From Humisphaera borealis (GTDB lineage: Bacteria; Planctomycetota; Phycisphaerae; Tepidisphaerales; Tepidisphaeraceae), in NCBI RefSeq assembly GCF_015169395.1, contig NZ_CP063458.1:1-64000 (forward strand): a stretch of DNA of 64,000 bases, written 5' to 3'. This document shows, in pieces, positions 36,900 to 46,069 of the stretch (position 1 is the first letter of the stretch; each line of letters begins with the position of its first letter). Under the pieces are notes generated by a model. It was given only the letters and a program-made list of their open reading frames with translations, made no database searches and was not told the DNA's origin. A program made the position numbers and the translations under genes.

Positions 36900-38233
36900 T
36901 GAAACCGCAATCCATTCGCATCGTCCTGGTGGCCGCCGCTTCGCTCGCGCTGGGTAGTTGGCTGACCGGCGTGTTCGCGCAGCAGGAGCCGTCGGCCGCG
37001 CCCGCGGGTGCCGCCAAGCCCGCCACCCGCCCGGTGTTCGTGCCGCCACTGGCACCCGGGGCCGCTGCCAATCGCGGTGATCCGGGACCCGATCCGGTCG
37101 AGGACGAGGACGAGAAGCCAGCCCCCGAGACATCGGCGTCCACACCGGGTGCGCCGCCGGCAGCTGCCCCCGCATCCGGCGGATCGTCCGCTGCGCCGCC
37201 GGCAGGTCAGGTTGCGCCCACCACCCCGGCGACCGGGCCGGCCCATCCGTCAACCTCTCCTTCGACGTCTCCGTCGGCCGACCATGCGGCGGATACGACC
37301 GCCGCCGGCCCCGGCACTCAGCCGTCCACCTCGCCGACCGGCGTTGCCGAGGCACCGACCTCGCGTCCGAGCGGCAGCGGGTATTCCAAGTCGAGCAAGA
37401 GCCGGTTCGGCTCTTCCGGCCGCGATCGCGAAGCGGGCGGCGAACCGACAACCCGTCCGACGGCGTCGGATGTGGCGGCGGTGCCCGCGATGGCGTCCAA
37501 GCCGTTTGATAAAAAGTATGAGGTCCTGCTGGCCAGGAGCCTTTTCAGCAAGGAGCGCCCCAAGGCACCGTTCACCGGTCCGCCGCCGGGCCCCAGGGAA
37601 ACGATCGTGGTGAAGCCGCCGGAACCGCCGGCCCCCGAAAAGAGCATGGCCGTTCGCGGCATGAGCATCGAAGGCGAAGGCGACGAGGACGACGCCTGCT
37701 ACGCGTTCATCGAGGACCTTCCGCTCAAGACCATGAAGCGGGTGAAGAAGGGTGACAAGGTGGCGCGGGGCGTGGTGGTCGAGGTCACCCTGGCGGATCT
37801 GGTGTATGAGTTTGAAGGCAAGCGCACGCGGGTGCCGATCGGGCACACGCTCGACGGCGCGCCAGCCCCTGCGATCACCTGGAGCACCTACACGCCAGTG
37901 GCGACCGCGCCGCCGGCGGGATCACCGGGATCGTCCGGGTCTCGAGGCGGTGGCAATGATCCGCGTGGTGGAGACTCCCGCGGAGGCGATCCCCGTGGAG
38001 GCGATCCTCGTGGCGGTGACCGTGCCTCGTCCGGCGGCGGCTCGCCGCCACCGGCGGCCCCCGCGGTTGTCGCTACGCCGGGCACGCCGACAGCCACTCC
38101 GACACCAGCCGTTCCCGCCGCGACGGGCGGCACCGCACCCGCCACGCCAGCAGCGACTCCCGCGCCGGCGGGTGCGGCCGACGATCTTTTGGAACGAATG
38201 CGAAAGCGCCGCGAACAGGAAAGCGGACGCTGA
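36899..38233 (+). CDS. GspC/PilP-like periplasmic linker protein
   Basis: A 444-residue protein. The N-terminal hydrophobic segment (IRIVLVAAASLALGSWLTGV) is an anchor or signal. Residues about 30-180 are Ala/Pro/Ser/Thr-rich and disordered. Residues about 200-330 form a small beta domain (YEVLLARSLFSKERPKAPF; KSMAVRGMSIEGEGDEDDAC; VKKGDKVARGVVVEVTLADL) that resembles the homology region of GspC and PilP, which contacts the secretin. The C-terminus is Gly/Arg/Asp- then Pro/Ala-rich, with tandem GGDPRGGD-like repeats at about 375-390. It sits between the GspM-like gene and gspD, as expected for this role. No PDZ domain is seen. Confidence 0.75.
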   Translation: MKPQSIRIVLVAAASLALGSWLTGVFAQQEPSAAPAGAAKPATRPVFVPPLAPGAAANRGDPGPDPVEDEDEKPAPETSASTPGAPPAAAPASGGSSAAPPAGQVAPTTPATGPAHPSTSPSTSPSADHAADTTAAGPGTQPSTSPTGVAEAPTSRPSGSGYSKSSKSRFGSSGRDREAGGEPTTRPTASDVAAVPAMASKPFDKKYEVLLARSLFSKERPKAPFTGPPPGPRETIVVKPPEPPAPEKSMAVRGMSIEGEGDEDDACYAFIEDLPLKTMKRVKKGDKVARGVVVEVTLADLVYEFEGKRTRVPIGHTLDGAPAPAITWSTYTPVATAPPAGSPGSSGSRGGGNDPRGGDSRGGDPRGGDPRGGDRASSGGGSPPPAAPAVVATPGTPTATPTPAVPAATGGTAPATPAATPAPAGAADDLLERMRKRREQESGR

Positions 38234-38422
38234 GCGTGCGCGTCACCGGGCGGTCGCGGAGCGATCCGCACCAGCGCCGCGCGTGATCAATAGAGGCAGA
38301 CTTTGTTTTCCCCGTGTCCTTCGCGGCCGCGTCTCGGACGCGTGTTCGGCGTGACGCGGCGGCGCATGACTCGGATTGTTTCATGCGGTGAGTTTATTTC
38401 GGGCGAAGAAGGGCAATCGGGT

Positions 38423-41212
38423 ATGCGCACCAATTTGCGTTCGGCAGTCGTGGCGGGATTGAGCGGTCTGGCACTCATTGGTGGGACCTGGCTCCTGGCA
38501 CAGCCCGCGCCCACGCCGCCGGCGACTGGTCCTTCGGTCAATGCCTCCACCAGGCCGGCGACGCAGATCGCGATGAAGTTCGAGAACGCGCCGATCGACA
38601 CGGTGCTGAACTACGTCGCCGAGACCACCGGCTACACGATCCTCAAGGAAACGCCCGGCGCGATCGAAGGCCGCATCTCCATCAACAGCCCCAAGCCCGT
38701 GACGCCCGCCGAGGCGGTCACGCTGCTCAATGCCGTCCTGCGGACCCAGGGCTTTGCCGCCATCCAGCAGGACCGGCTGCTGAAGATCGTCACCCGCGAC
38801 AAGGCCAAGAAGCTGACCGACGTCTTCTTCGGGTCCGATCCGGCGCTGATCCCCGACACCGACGAACTGATCACCCAGGTCATTCCGCTCCGCAGCGTCG
38901 AGGCGACGCGGCTGCGGCAGGACCTGGCGTCGATGATCCCGATCGACGCCGACGTCGCCGCCAACGCCGGCAGCAACGCGATCATTATCACCGACGTGTC
39001 CAGCAACATTAAGCGGGTGGTGAAGATCGTCCACGAACTCGACAAAGACGCCGGCACGAGCGATCTGAAGACCTTTAAACTGACGAACGCCAGCGCCAGC
39101 CAGGTGGCGACGCTCCTGTTGTCGATCTTCAAGACGACGGCCACCAGCAGCAGTTCTTCTCGAGGCAGCAGCGGCGGGTTCGGGCCGCCGGGATTCAGTT
39201 TCGGCGGCGGCGACCCGCGCAGCGATCGGGACCGTGGCGGTGGTGGCGGCAGCAGTGGCAGCGGCGCGGTCGACCGCGCGCTCAAGGAAGGCCGCATCAA
39301 CGCAGTCGCCGACGACCGCACCAACACACTCATCGTCAGCGGTCCGCCCGACACGCTGAAGCTGATGGAAGGCATTATCGAGAAGCTCGACAAGAGTACC
39401 GACATTTCGCTGGGCCTGGAGACCTTCAATCTCACCTACGCCGATTCGACCAGTGCCGCAAAGCTGATTAACTCGGTGTTCGCGGTAGGTCAGAGCACGT
39501 CGGGCAGCTCCTCGTCCCGCAGCAGCGACGGCAGCAGCGACCGTAGTGATCGTGGCAGTCCCCGGCCCGATCCGTCGGCGGCGGCATCGGCCGGCATCTC
39601 GGGCGTCGATGCCGCACTCCGCGGCGGCAAGGTGAATGCCGTCGCCGACGAACGCACGAACTCCATCATCGTCACCGCGCCGCCCGAGGCGCTTCCGCTG
39701 ATCAAGAAGATGGTCTCCGACCTCGACAAGAACCCCATCAGCGAGCAGTCGTTCTTCATCTACCCACTGCGCAACGGACAGGCGCTTCAGCTCGAGTACG
39801 TGCTGAACGTGCTCTTCGGCAACAGCACCAGCGGCGGAACGGCCAACCGTACCAGCGCCTCCAGCCGCACCGGTGCGAACAGCCGGACCGGTGGCAGTGG
39901 TACCAGCGGCATCGGCGGTTCGGGAGGCATCGGTGGAACCGGGTCCACGAGCCGTGCCGGCGGCACCGGCAGCGGTTCCAGCCGTGGCACAACCAGCTTC
40001 GGCGGCACCTCCGGCTTCGGGGGTACCAACGGTCAGTTCGGCGGTGCCGGCGGGCAGCTCTCAGGCCAGAACCAGCGCGTCGCCAGTGACCTCACCGGCC
40101 AGGTGCTGGTCGTCGCCGACGAAGACACCAACTCGCTGCTGGTCACCGTCGCCACCCGCTATGCCGACCCCGTCAAGCAGATCATCGCGGAACTCGACCG
40201 CCCTCGCCCCCAGGTGCTGATCAAGGTTCTCGTCGCGGAAGTAACGCACGACGACTCGGTCGATTTCGGCGTCGATTTCTCGATCATTAACCGCCGGGCC
40301 AACGGCCAGGGGATTACCGTCGGAAGCGCCTTCGGCAACGCAACAGCCACCACCGGCCTGGTCGTCAGCCTGCTGGAAGACAAACTGAACATGACGCTGC
40401 ACGCGCTGGCCACGAACGGCAAGCTCGACGTGCTGTCGCGTCCGTACATCCTGGCGAGCGACAACCAGCTCGCGAGCATCACCGTCGGCAACGAAGTGCC
40501 GTTCATCACCAACACCCGCATCACCGACACCGGCCAGACGATCAACACGATCCAGTACCAGGACGTCGGCATCATTCTGAACGTGCTGCCGCACATTAAT
40601 CCGGACGGCCTGGTCATCATGGACGTGGTCCCCGAGATCAGCCAGCTCACCGGCACTACGGTGCCGATCAGCGACAACGTCAGCGCCCCGGTCATCGCCA
40701 AGCGATCGGCCGAGAGCCGTGTGGGCGTGCGGACGGGGCAGACCATTGTCATCGGCGGTCTGATGGAAGACCGAAAGACGAGCACCATCAACAAGATTCC
40801 GCTTCTGGGTGACATCCCGGTCATCGGGCCGGCGGTGTTCTCGCGGACGCAGGTCACCAAGAGCAAGACCGAACTGCTCATCTTCCTGACGCCGCACGTC
40901 GCCCAGCAGCCCGATCTGCTGGAGAGCGCGACCGAGCAGGAGAAGAAGACGCTGAAGCTGACGCCCAAGAGCGTGGCCCCCGGCAAGTTCGACGAACATC
41001 TGGACGGCATGCGGACCGGCGAGATGCCCTCGAGCCAGCCGGCCAACGCGAAGGAGCCGAGCAAGAACATCCCGATTCCGCCGCGGGTCCCGAGCCAGAG
41101 CCCGTCGAACCCGGGAATGCAGCAGCAGGTTCCGCAGGTGCCGTCGTTCCAGCCCGGCAGCTACGGCCCGCCGGCACCGACGGCCCCCGGCGGCCAGGCG
41201 GCGGCGGGGTGA
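38423..41212 (+). CDS. gspD: Type II secretion secretin GspD
   Basis: A 929-residue outer-membrane channel protein. A signal peptide (VVAGLSGLALIGGTWLLAQ) leads to N0 (about 50-125) and N1-N3 domains, then a secretin domain at about 600-820 with VGVRTGQTIVIGGLMEDRKT and PLLGDIPVIGPAVFSRTQVT. The N-domains contain long Ser/Gly-rich inserts (SSSSRGSSGGFG; SSSRSSDGSSDRSDRGS; SSRTGANSRTGGSG), making the protein longer than the usual 650-700. The C-terminus is Pro/Gln-rich. ATG 38423 is chosen because the signal peptide begins there; GAAGGGC lies upstream. It is the last core gene of the operon. Confidence 0.94.
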   Translation: MRTNLRSAVVAGLSGLALIGGTWLLAQPAPTPPATGPSVNASTRPATQIAMKFENAPIDTVLNYVAETTGYTILKETPGAIEGRISINSPKPVTPAEAVTLLNAVLRTQGFAAIQQDRLLKIVTRDKAKKLTDVFFGSDPALIPDTDELITQVIPLRSVEATRLRQDLASMIPIDADVAANAGSNAIIITDVSSNIKRVVKIVHELDKDAGTSDLKTFKLTNASASQVATLLLSIFKTTATSSSSSRGSSGGFGPPGFSFGGGDPRSDRDRGGGGGSSGSGAVDRALKEGRINAVADDRTNTLIVSGPPDTLKLMEGIIEKLDKSTDISLGLETFNLTYADSTSAAKLINSVFAVGQSTSGSSSSRSSDGSSDRSDRGSPRPDPSAAASAGISGVDAALRGGKVNAVADERTNSIIVTAPPEALPLIKKMVSDLDKNPISEQSFFIYPLRNGQALQLEYVLNVLFGNSTSGGTANRTSASSRTGANSRTGGSGTSGIGGSGGIGGTGSTSRAGGTGSGSSRGTTSFGGTSGFGGTNGQFGGAGGQLSGQNQRVASDLTGQVLVVADEDTNSLLVTVATRYADPVKQIIAELDRPRPQVLIKVLVAEVTHDDSVDFGVDFSIINRRANGQGITVGSAFGNATATTGLVVSLLEDKLNMTLHALATNGKLDVLSRPYILASDNQLASITVGNEVPFITNTRITDTGQTINTIQYQDVGIILNVLPHINPDGLVIMDVVPEISQLTGTTVPISDNVSAPVIAKRSAESRVGVRTGQTIVIGGLMEDRKTSTINKIPLLGDIPVIGPAVFSRTQVTKSKTELLIFLTPHVAQQPDLLESATEQEKKTLKLTPKSVAPGKFDEHLDGMRTGEMPSSQPANAKEPSKNIPIPPRVPSQSPSNPGMQQQVPQVPSFQPGSYGPPAPTAPGGQAAAG

Positions 41213-41251
41213 GGAGAGCTAGGAAGCGGTCGTGCGCGAGTTTGGCCAAGA

Positions 41252-41281
41252 CACGGGTCTCCGGAGTACCGGCGACCCGTG
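41252..41281. repeat. Family-2 30-bp palindrome
   Basis: CACGGGTCTCCGGAG-TACCGGCGACCCGTG followed by GCACC. It lies between gspD and the lipoprotein gene, matching the copies at 12665 and 17868. Confidence 0.8.
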
Positions 41282-41445
41282 GCACCACTGTGGGTATTTG
41301 GTGTTCGATGTCTTTTCGGCTTGGACGGCAGGTCGCCGGAGTACCTCGGGATGACAGCGATTGCGCGGTCAGCTAAGAAGTTTGGGCGCTAGTCGACTTG
41401 CCAACCCTGGGCTCGCGGGCAAGACTCACCGCCGTGAACCGCCTC

Positions 41446-41979
41446 ATGACCAACCGCGTCTGCCTCATCGTCTTCATCCTTGCCTGCGGCTCCGGCTGCG
41501 TACAGGAGCCCGCCAAGCCCGCCGGCGGCAGGGTCGTGCGAACTGACGGCCCGACCCCGAGTGGCATCGAATTGCCGCCGGGCAACACGCCTCCCAATGC
41601 TGTCGATGCGACCGACCCTGTCGCCTCGCAACTGCACGACCTCAGCGGCTTGTTCCTGGAGTATTACCTGATCAACAAGCGGCTGCCGGCGAAGCTGGAC
41701 GACCTCAAACCGCTGGCAGACTCCGGACAGCCCACCGACTTTGCCGACCCCAAGACCAAGCAACCGTTCGTTTATCTTCCCCATGCCGTTCGCATGACCG
41801 CCGGCGACACCAAGTTGGTCGTCTACGCCCCCAACCCCAATAGCAGGGGTCAGTATCAAGGCGTCCTGATGCGGCTGGCCCGCGGCAGCCAGGTGACGGC
41901 GACCTGGGTCGTCAGCCTGTCCGACATCGAATTGCAGGGGCAGATCGCCGGCATGGCACCGGCTAGCCCACCGAAGTAG
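41446..41979 (+). CDS. Small lipoprotein downstream of the secretin gene
   Basis: A 177-residue protein. The N-terminus has a signal with a lipobox-like end (CLIVFILACGSGC; Cys at about 12 or 16). After a Pro-rich linker the body has LSGLFLEYYLINKRLPAKLD, which resembles the globular part of pseudopilin-like or DUF1559-like proteins, and then small beta strands (AVRMTAGDTKLVVYA, VTATWVVSLSDIELQG). I do not recognise a named family. ATG 41446 is used; GTG 41434 is an alternative. It follows gspD by 233 bases with a palindrome between, so co-transcription is uncertain. A pilotin-like role is possible but unproven. Confidence 0.7.
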   Translation: MTNRVCLIVFILACGSGCVQEPAKPAGGRVVRTDGPTPSGIELPPGNTPPNAVDATDPVASQLHDLSGLFLEYYLINKRLPAKLDDLKPLADSGQPTDFADPKTKQPFVYLPHAVRMTAGDTKLVVYAPNPNSRGQYQGVLMRLARGSQVTATWVVSLSDIELQGQIAGMAPASPPK

Positions 41980-41998
41980 AAAAGGGCTGACCCCGATT

Positions 41999-42062
41999 AG
42001 CGGTCGCACCGCAGGTGCACGGCTGTCCGGCCGCAAAGAGGTGCACCTGCGGTGCGACCGCT
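41999..42062. repeat. 22-bp perfect inverted repeat
   Basis: Arms AGCGGTCGCACCGCAGGTGC plus AC (41999-42020) and the exact complement (42041-42062), with a 20-base spacer. It lies 20 bases after the lipoprotein stop, so it may also end that transcript. Confidence 0.88.
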
Positions 42063-42162
42063 CATCGAGGCGAACCGATTCCTCTCGAACACCTACGACT
42101 TTCCGGGGTAACAGGGATAGCATTCGCGTCGATCGTTTCGCCCACAGCGATCTGTCCAACTC

Positions 42163-44403
42163 ATGCGTCATCTGAGTTTTATTCTCGCTGTTCTGTTCGC
42201 CAGCTCATGTGTCTGTGCGGCCGCCGCCGACGTCGTCCCCGAGAACGTCTCGTTCAACAACGATGTGATGGCGGTCATCTCCAAGGCCGGCTGCAACATG
42301 GGCGCCTGCCACGGGAACAAAAGCGGCAAGGGTGGCTTCAAGCTTTCGCTCCGAAGTGAAGATCCGATCTACGATTACAACGCGCTGACGCGCGACGTCT
42401 TTGCCCGCCGAATCGACCCCCTCGACCCGGACCGCAGCCTGATCTTGCTCAAGGCGACCGGCGCGATCGCCCACGAAGGCGGCAAACGCTTTGCCGCCGG
42501 CGACATCGAATACCAGATCCTTCGGAAGTGGATCGATGCCGGCGCGTCCCGCAGCGGAAAGGCCGAGCCGAAGCTGGTGAAGCTCGATGTCACCCCGACC
42601 AGCCGCGTGCTGATCGACCCCGAACAAACCGTGCAGATCAAGGCGATCGCGCACTACTCCGACGGCAGCCAGCGGGATGTCTCCCGGCTGGCGTGCTACG
42701 AGCAGTCTCAGCAGGTCGCCGAGCTTGGCATCGACGGCACCATCACCCGCAAACCGCAGTCGGGCGGAACGTTGGGCGAGACGACCGTCATTGTGCGATA
42801 CCTGCACCTGCAGCAGGCGGTGGCACTGGCGTTCGTGCCGGCCCGGCCGACGTTCGCCTGGAGCGGCCCGCCGACGAATAACGTCATCGACGAGCAGGTG
42901 TTCGCGAAGCTTCAAACGCTGCGCACCAACCCGTCTGAATTGGCCGGTGACGATGTCTTTATCCGCCGGGCTTATCTCGACCTGCTCGGCATGCTCCCGA
43001 CCGCCGATGAGGTGAAGGCGTTCGTCGCCGACGGTTCCGCCGACAAGCGAACGAAGCTGATCGAGACGCTGCTCAAGCGGCCGGAGTACGCCGACTTCTG
43101 GGCGCTCAAATGGGCCGATGCCCTGCGCGTCGAAGAGCGATCGCTTGATACGACAGGCGTGAAGGCGTTCCACGGCTGGATCCGCCAGGCCGTCGCCGAC
43201 AACATGCCGCTCGACCAGTTCGTGCGGAATCTCGTCACCAGCACCGGCAGCACTTACCAAAACGCGCCGGCGAACTACTACCGCGCCCTGCGCAATCCCG
43301 TCGCCCGCGGCGAGGCGGCGGCCCAGGTCTTCCTCGGCACCCGCCTGAACTGCGCCCAGTGCCACAACCACCCGTTCGACCGCTGGACCCAGGACGACTA
43401 CTACGGCTGGGCCGATGTCTTCAGCCGCCTGGACTACAAGATCATCGAGAACAAACGCCGCGATAAGAACGACATGCACGAGTTCATCGGCGAGCAGATC
43501 GTGCTGGTCACGGAGACCGGCAGCGTGAACGACCCGCGCACCGACAAGCCTGTGAACTCTCCGCGCCTTCTGGGCGCTGCCCAGCCGCTTGCGGTTAAGC
43601 AGGACCGGCTGCAGTCGCTGGGAGACTGGCTGACGCGCGACAACCGCCTCTTCGCCAAAGCGCAGGTCAATCGCATCTGGGCCCACCTGATGGGCAGGGG
43701 CCTGGTCGATCCGGTCGATGACTTTCGCGCCACCAATCCGGCAAGCCATCCGGCGCTGCTCGAACAGCTTGCCGACGAGTTCGTCGCCAGCGGCTATGAC
43801 GTCAAGACGATGATCCGGCTGATCACCGCGTCGCGAACCTATCAGCTGTCGAGCGACACGAATGAGACGAACGCCGACGACGAGGTGAACTACTCGCACG
43901 TCGTCCCACGCCGAATGACGGCTGAGCAGATGGCCGATGCGCTGCACCAGGTGGCAGGTGTCGCGTCGCAGTTCAGCGGGTACGACAAAGGCACCCGCGC
44001 GGCGCAGATTGCCGGCGTGCCCAAGCAGCGTCGCGGCGGCGAGGCCGCAACGACCGCCGACCAGTTCCTGATCAGCTTCGGCCGCCCGCCACGCGAACTG
44101 GCGTGCGACTGCGAACGCAGCAACGAGACGGCCCTGAACCACACGTTCCAGCTCGTCAGCGGTCCGCTGGTGGCCGACCTGATCAGCCGTCAGGGAAACC
44201 GCATCGATCAGATGATCGCCGCGAAGAAGCCGGTCGAGCAGATGGTGGACGAGCTCTACATGACCGCGCTCGGCCGCCCTGCGACGACGGACGAGCGAAC
44301 CGGGATGGCCGAGCATGTGAAGCGATCGAAGGAACAGCGGAAGGGTTTGGAAGACGTGATGTGGGCGCTGGTGAACGCGAAAGAGTTTGTGTTGAGGAAG
44401 TGA
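42163..44403 (+). CDS. DUF1549/DUF1553 protein with haem-binding motifs (planctomycete PSCyt type)
   Basis: A 746-residue exported protein. Signal peptide at about 1-21. An N-terminal segment has CNMGACHG, a C-x3-C-H haem-like motif, typical of this family. A bacterial Ig-like strand region follows (about 140-225). DUF1549 is at about 240-445 (EQVFAKLQTLRTNPSELAGD; RRAYLDLLGMLPTADEV) and contains CAQCHNHP, a C-x2-C-H motif. DUF1553 is at about 480-740 (RLFAKAQVNRIWAHLMGRGL; MIRLITASRTYQLSS). Members are exported and occur almost only in planctomycetes and relatives, usually paired with DUF1501. The biochemical role is not established. The pair partner lies 211 bases downstream. Confidence 0.93.
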   Translation: MRHLSFILAVLFASSCVCAAAADVVPENVSFNNDVMAVISKAGCNMGACHGNKSGKGGFKLSLRSEDPIYDYNALTRDVFARRIDPLDPDRSLILLKATGAIAHEGGKRFAAGDIEYQILRKWIDAGASRSGKAEPKLVKLDVTPTSRVLIDPEQTVQIKAIAHYSDGSQRDVSRLACYEQSQQVAELGIDGTITRKPQSGGTLGETTVIVRYLHLQQAVALAFVPARPTFAWSGPPTNNVIDEQVFAKLQTLRTNPSELAGDDVFIRRAYLDLLGMLPTADEVKAFVADGSADKRTKLIETLLKRPEYADFWALKWADALRVEERSLDTTGVKAFHGWIRQAVADNMPLDQFVRNLVTSTGSTYQNAPANYYRALRNPVARGEAAAQVFLGTRLNCAQCHNHPFDRWTQDDYYGWADVFSRLDYKIIENKRRDKNDMHEFIGEQIVLVTETGSVNDPRTDKPVNSPRLLGAAQPLAVKQDRLQSLGDWLTRDNRLFAKAQVNRIWAHLMGRGLVDPVDDFRATNPASHPALLEQLADEFVASGYDVKTMIRLITASRTYQLSSDTNETNADDEVNYSHVVPRRMTAEQMADALHQVAGVASQFSGYDKGTRAAQIAGVPKQRRGGEAATTADQFLISFGRPPRELACDCERSNETALNHTFQLVSGPLVADLISRQGNRIDQMIAAKKPVEQMVDELYMTALGRPATTDERTGMAEHVKRSKEQRKGLEDVMWALVNAKEFVLRK

Positions 44404-44409
44404 TTTGTC

Positions 44410-44601
44410 CCCTCTCCCCTGTACTCGGGGGAGAGGGTCAGGGTGAGGGGCCGAACGTACGGCGTCATGACTCGCCGAAGAGAGCCCCGCGGCTTTGTCG
44501 AGGGATTATCGCCTCGAACGCGGAAAGGTCTCCGCGCAGATGGCGCTGCCCGACGTTCGGCCCCTCACCCCATCCCTCTCCCCCGAGTACAGGGGAGAGG
44601 G
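44410..44601. repeat. 49-base inverted repeat between the DUF1549 and DUF1501 genes
   Basis: The left arm (44410-44458) begins CCCTCTCCCCTGTACTCGGG and the right arm (44553-44601) ends GAGTACAGGGGAGAGGG, with nearly complete complementarity, including a CCGAACGT end. The loop is about 94 bases. The right arm ends about 14 bases before the DUF1501 ATG. Confidence 0.88.
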
Positions 44602-44614
44602 GGAAAGACCGACG

Positions 44615-46069
44615 ATGTCAAAGCGAACCCAATCCTCCGCCTGCGCCAGCTTTCACGCTTCCCAGTATTCGCGCCGCGCGATGCTCCGCGTCGGCGGCAT
44701 GGGAATGCTCGGCCTGACGCTGCCGAAGATCATCCAGGCGGCGACGGCGGGTGCTTCGGGTGGCGGTGCGTCTTCACCGGGCAAGCTCAAACCTTTCACC
44801 CCGCTGACGCCCATCACGCCCCGCGCCAAGTCGGTCATCTTCCTCTACCAGTTCGGCGGGCCGTCGCACCTGGACATGTTCGACATGAAGCCCGACGCCC
44901 CCGAGGCGATCCGCGGGCCTTACAAGCCGATCAAGTCGGCCGCCGACGGGATCCTGGTGTCCGAGAAGCTGCCGCGCACCGCAAAGATCATGGACAAGGT
45001 CACGCTCATTCGGAGCATGACCCACACCATGAAGAACCACAACTCGGCGTCGTACTACGCCCTGACCGGCCACGCGCCGCCGGTGGATGACATCCGCCTG
45101 AAGGATACGCCGGATCTTTTCCCGTCGTACGGCTCGGTCGTCGATGCGCTGGCGCCCAGCGCCGGCGACATGCCGACGTCGATCGCGTATCCGTACTACA
45201 TCCGGGACGGCTCGATCACGCCGGGGCAGCGGGCGAGCTTTCTGGGCAAGGTGCACGACCCGTTCTTTTTCACGCAGGACCCGGCCGGCGAGCACTTCAA
45301 ACTGCCGGAACTGAGCCTGCCGGCGGGCGTGGATATCGGCCGGCTCGAAGAGCGGCGCGAGTTGCAGAAGCTGGTCGATCGCCAGAGCCGGCTGATGGAT
45401 AACCCGTCGGCCGCCGGCATCGACGCGTATTACGACCGCGTGATCTCGATGCTGAACAGCCCGCGGCTGCGGAAGGCGTTTGACCTGTCGGCCGAGCCGG
45501 CGGCGATCCGCGACGCCTACGGCCGCCACACCTACGGACAAAGCTGCCTGCTCGCCCGGCGGCTGGTCGAAGCGGGGGCAAAGTTCGTCACGGTCTACTT
45601 CTCCGACGGCATCGGCGGTCAGAGCACGACCGCCGGCGGCTGGGACACTCACGGGTTCAACGACACCCGCATGTTCCCGATCGTCGAGAAACGCCATCTG
45701 CCGATCACCGAGGAAACGCTGCCGACGCTGCTGACCGATCTCGACAACCGCGGCCTGCTCGACGAGACGCTGGTCGTCTGGATGGGCGAGTTCGGCCGCA
45801 CACCCAAGATCAACGCCAACATCAGCCGCGACCACTGGCCGCAGTGCTACACCACACTGCTCGCCGGCGGCGGCGTGAAGCGCGGCTACGTTCACGGCGC
45901 GAGCGACAAGAACGGCATGTTCCCCGCCGACGCCCCGGTCAAACCCGACGATCTTGCCGCGACGATGTACTACCTGCTCGGCATCGACCCCTTCGCCGAG
46001 GTGAGAGATCTGGGCAACCGGCCGATCCATATCAGCAGCGGCAAGCCGGTTATGGGCGTGATTTCGTAG
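44615..46069 (+). CDS. DUF1501 protein (Tat-exported, sulfatase-like fold)
   Basis: A 484-residue protein. The N-terminus has a Tat-like signal (SRRAMLRVGGMGMLGLTLPK). The body has the DUF1501 order: FLYQFGGPSHLDMFDMKPDA, VTLIRSMTHTMKNHNSASYY, LAPSAGDMPTSIAYPYYIRD, WDTHGFN, VVWMGEFGRTPKIN and DHWPQCYTTLLAGGGVKRGY. These match the alkaline-phosphatase/sulfatase-like metal-site layout of the family. Upstream in-frame starts lie inside the inverted repeat and read PLTPSLSPEYRGEG-like junk, so ATG 44615 is used. Its TAG stop is the first part of the family-1 palindrome at 46067. It is the usual partner of the DUF1549 gene. Confidence 0.93.
   Translation: MSKRTQSSACASFHASQYSRRAMLRVGGMGMLGLTLPKIIQAATAGASGGGASSPGKLKPFTPLTPITPRAKSVIFLYQFGGPSHLDMFDMKPDAPEAIRGPYKPIKSAADGILVSEKLPRTAKIMDKVTLIRSMTHTMKNHNSASYYALTGHAPPVDDIRLKDTPDLFPSYGSVVDALAPSAGDMPTSIAYPYYIRDGSITPGQRASFLGKVHDPFFFTQDPAGEHFKLPELSLPAGVDIGRLEERRELQKLVDRQSRLMDNPSAAGIDAYYDRVISMLNSPRLRKAFDLSAEPAAIRDAYGRHTYGQSCLLARRLVEAGAKFVTVYFSDGIGGQSTTAGGWDTHGFNDTRMFPIVEKRHLPITEETLPTLLTDLDNRGLLDETLVVWMGEFGRTPKINANISRDHWPQCYTTLLAGGGVKRGYVHGASDKNGMFPADAPVKPDDLAATMYYLLGIDPFAEVRDLGNRPIHISSGKPVMGVIS

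Noticed and set aside
42205-44316. A 703-codon minus-strand open frame over the DUF1549 gene
   Set aside because: Antisense shadow; the plus-strand protein has haem motifs and DUF1549/DUF1553 signatures.
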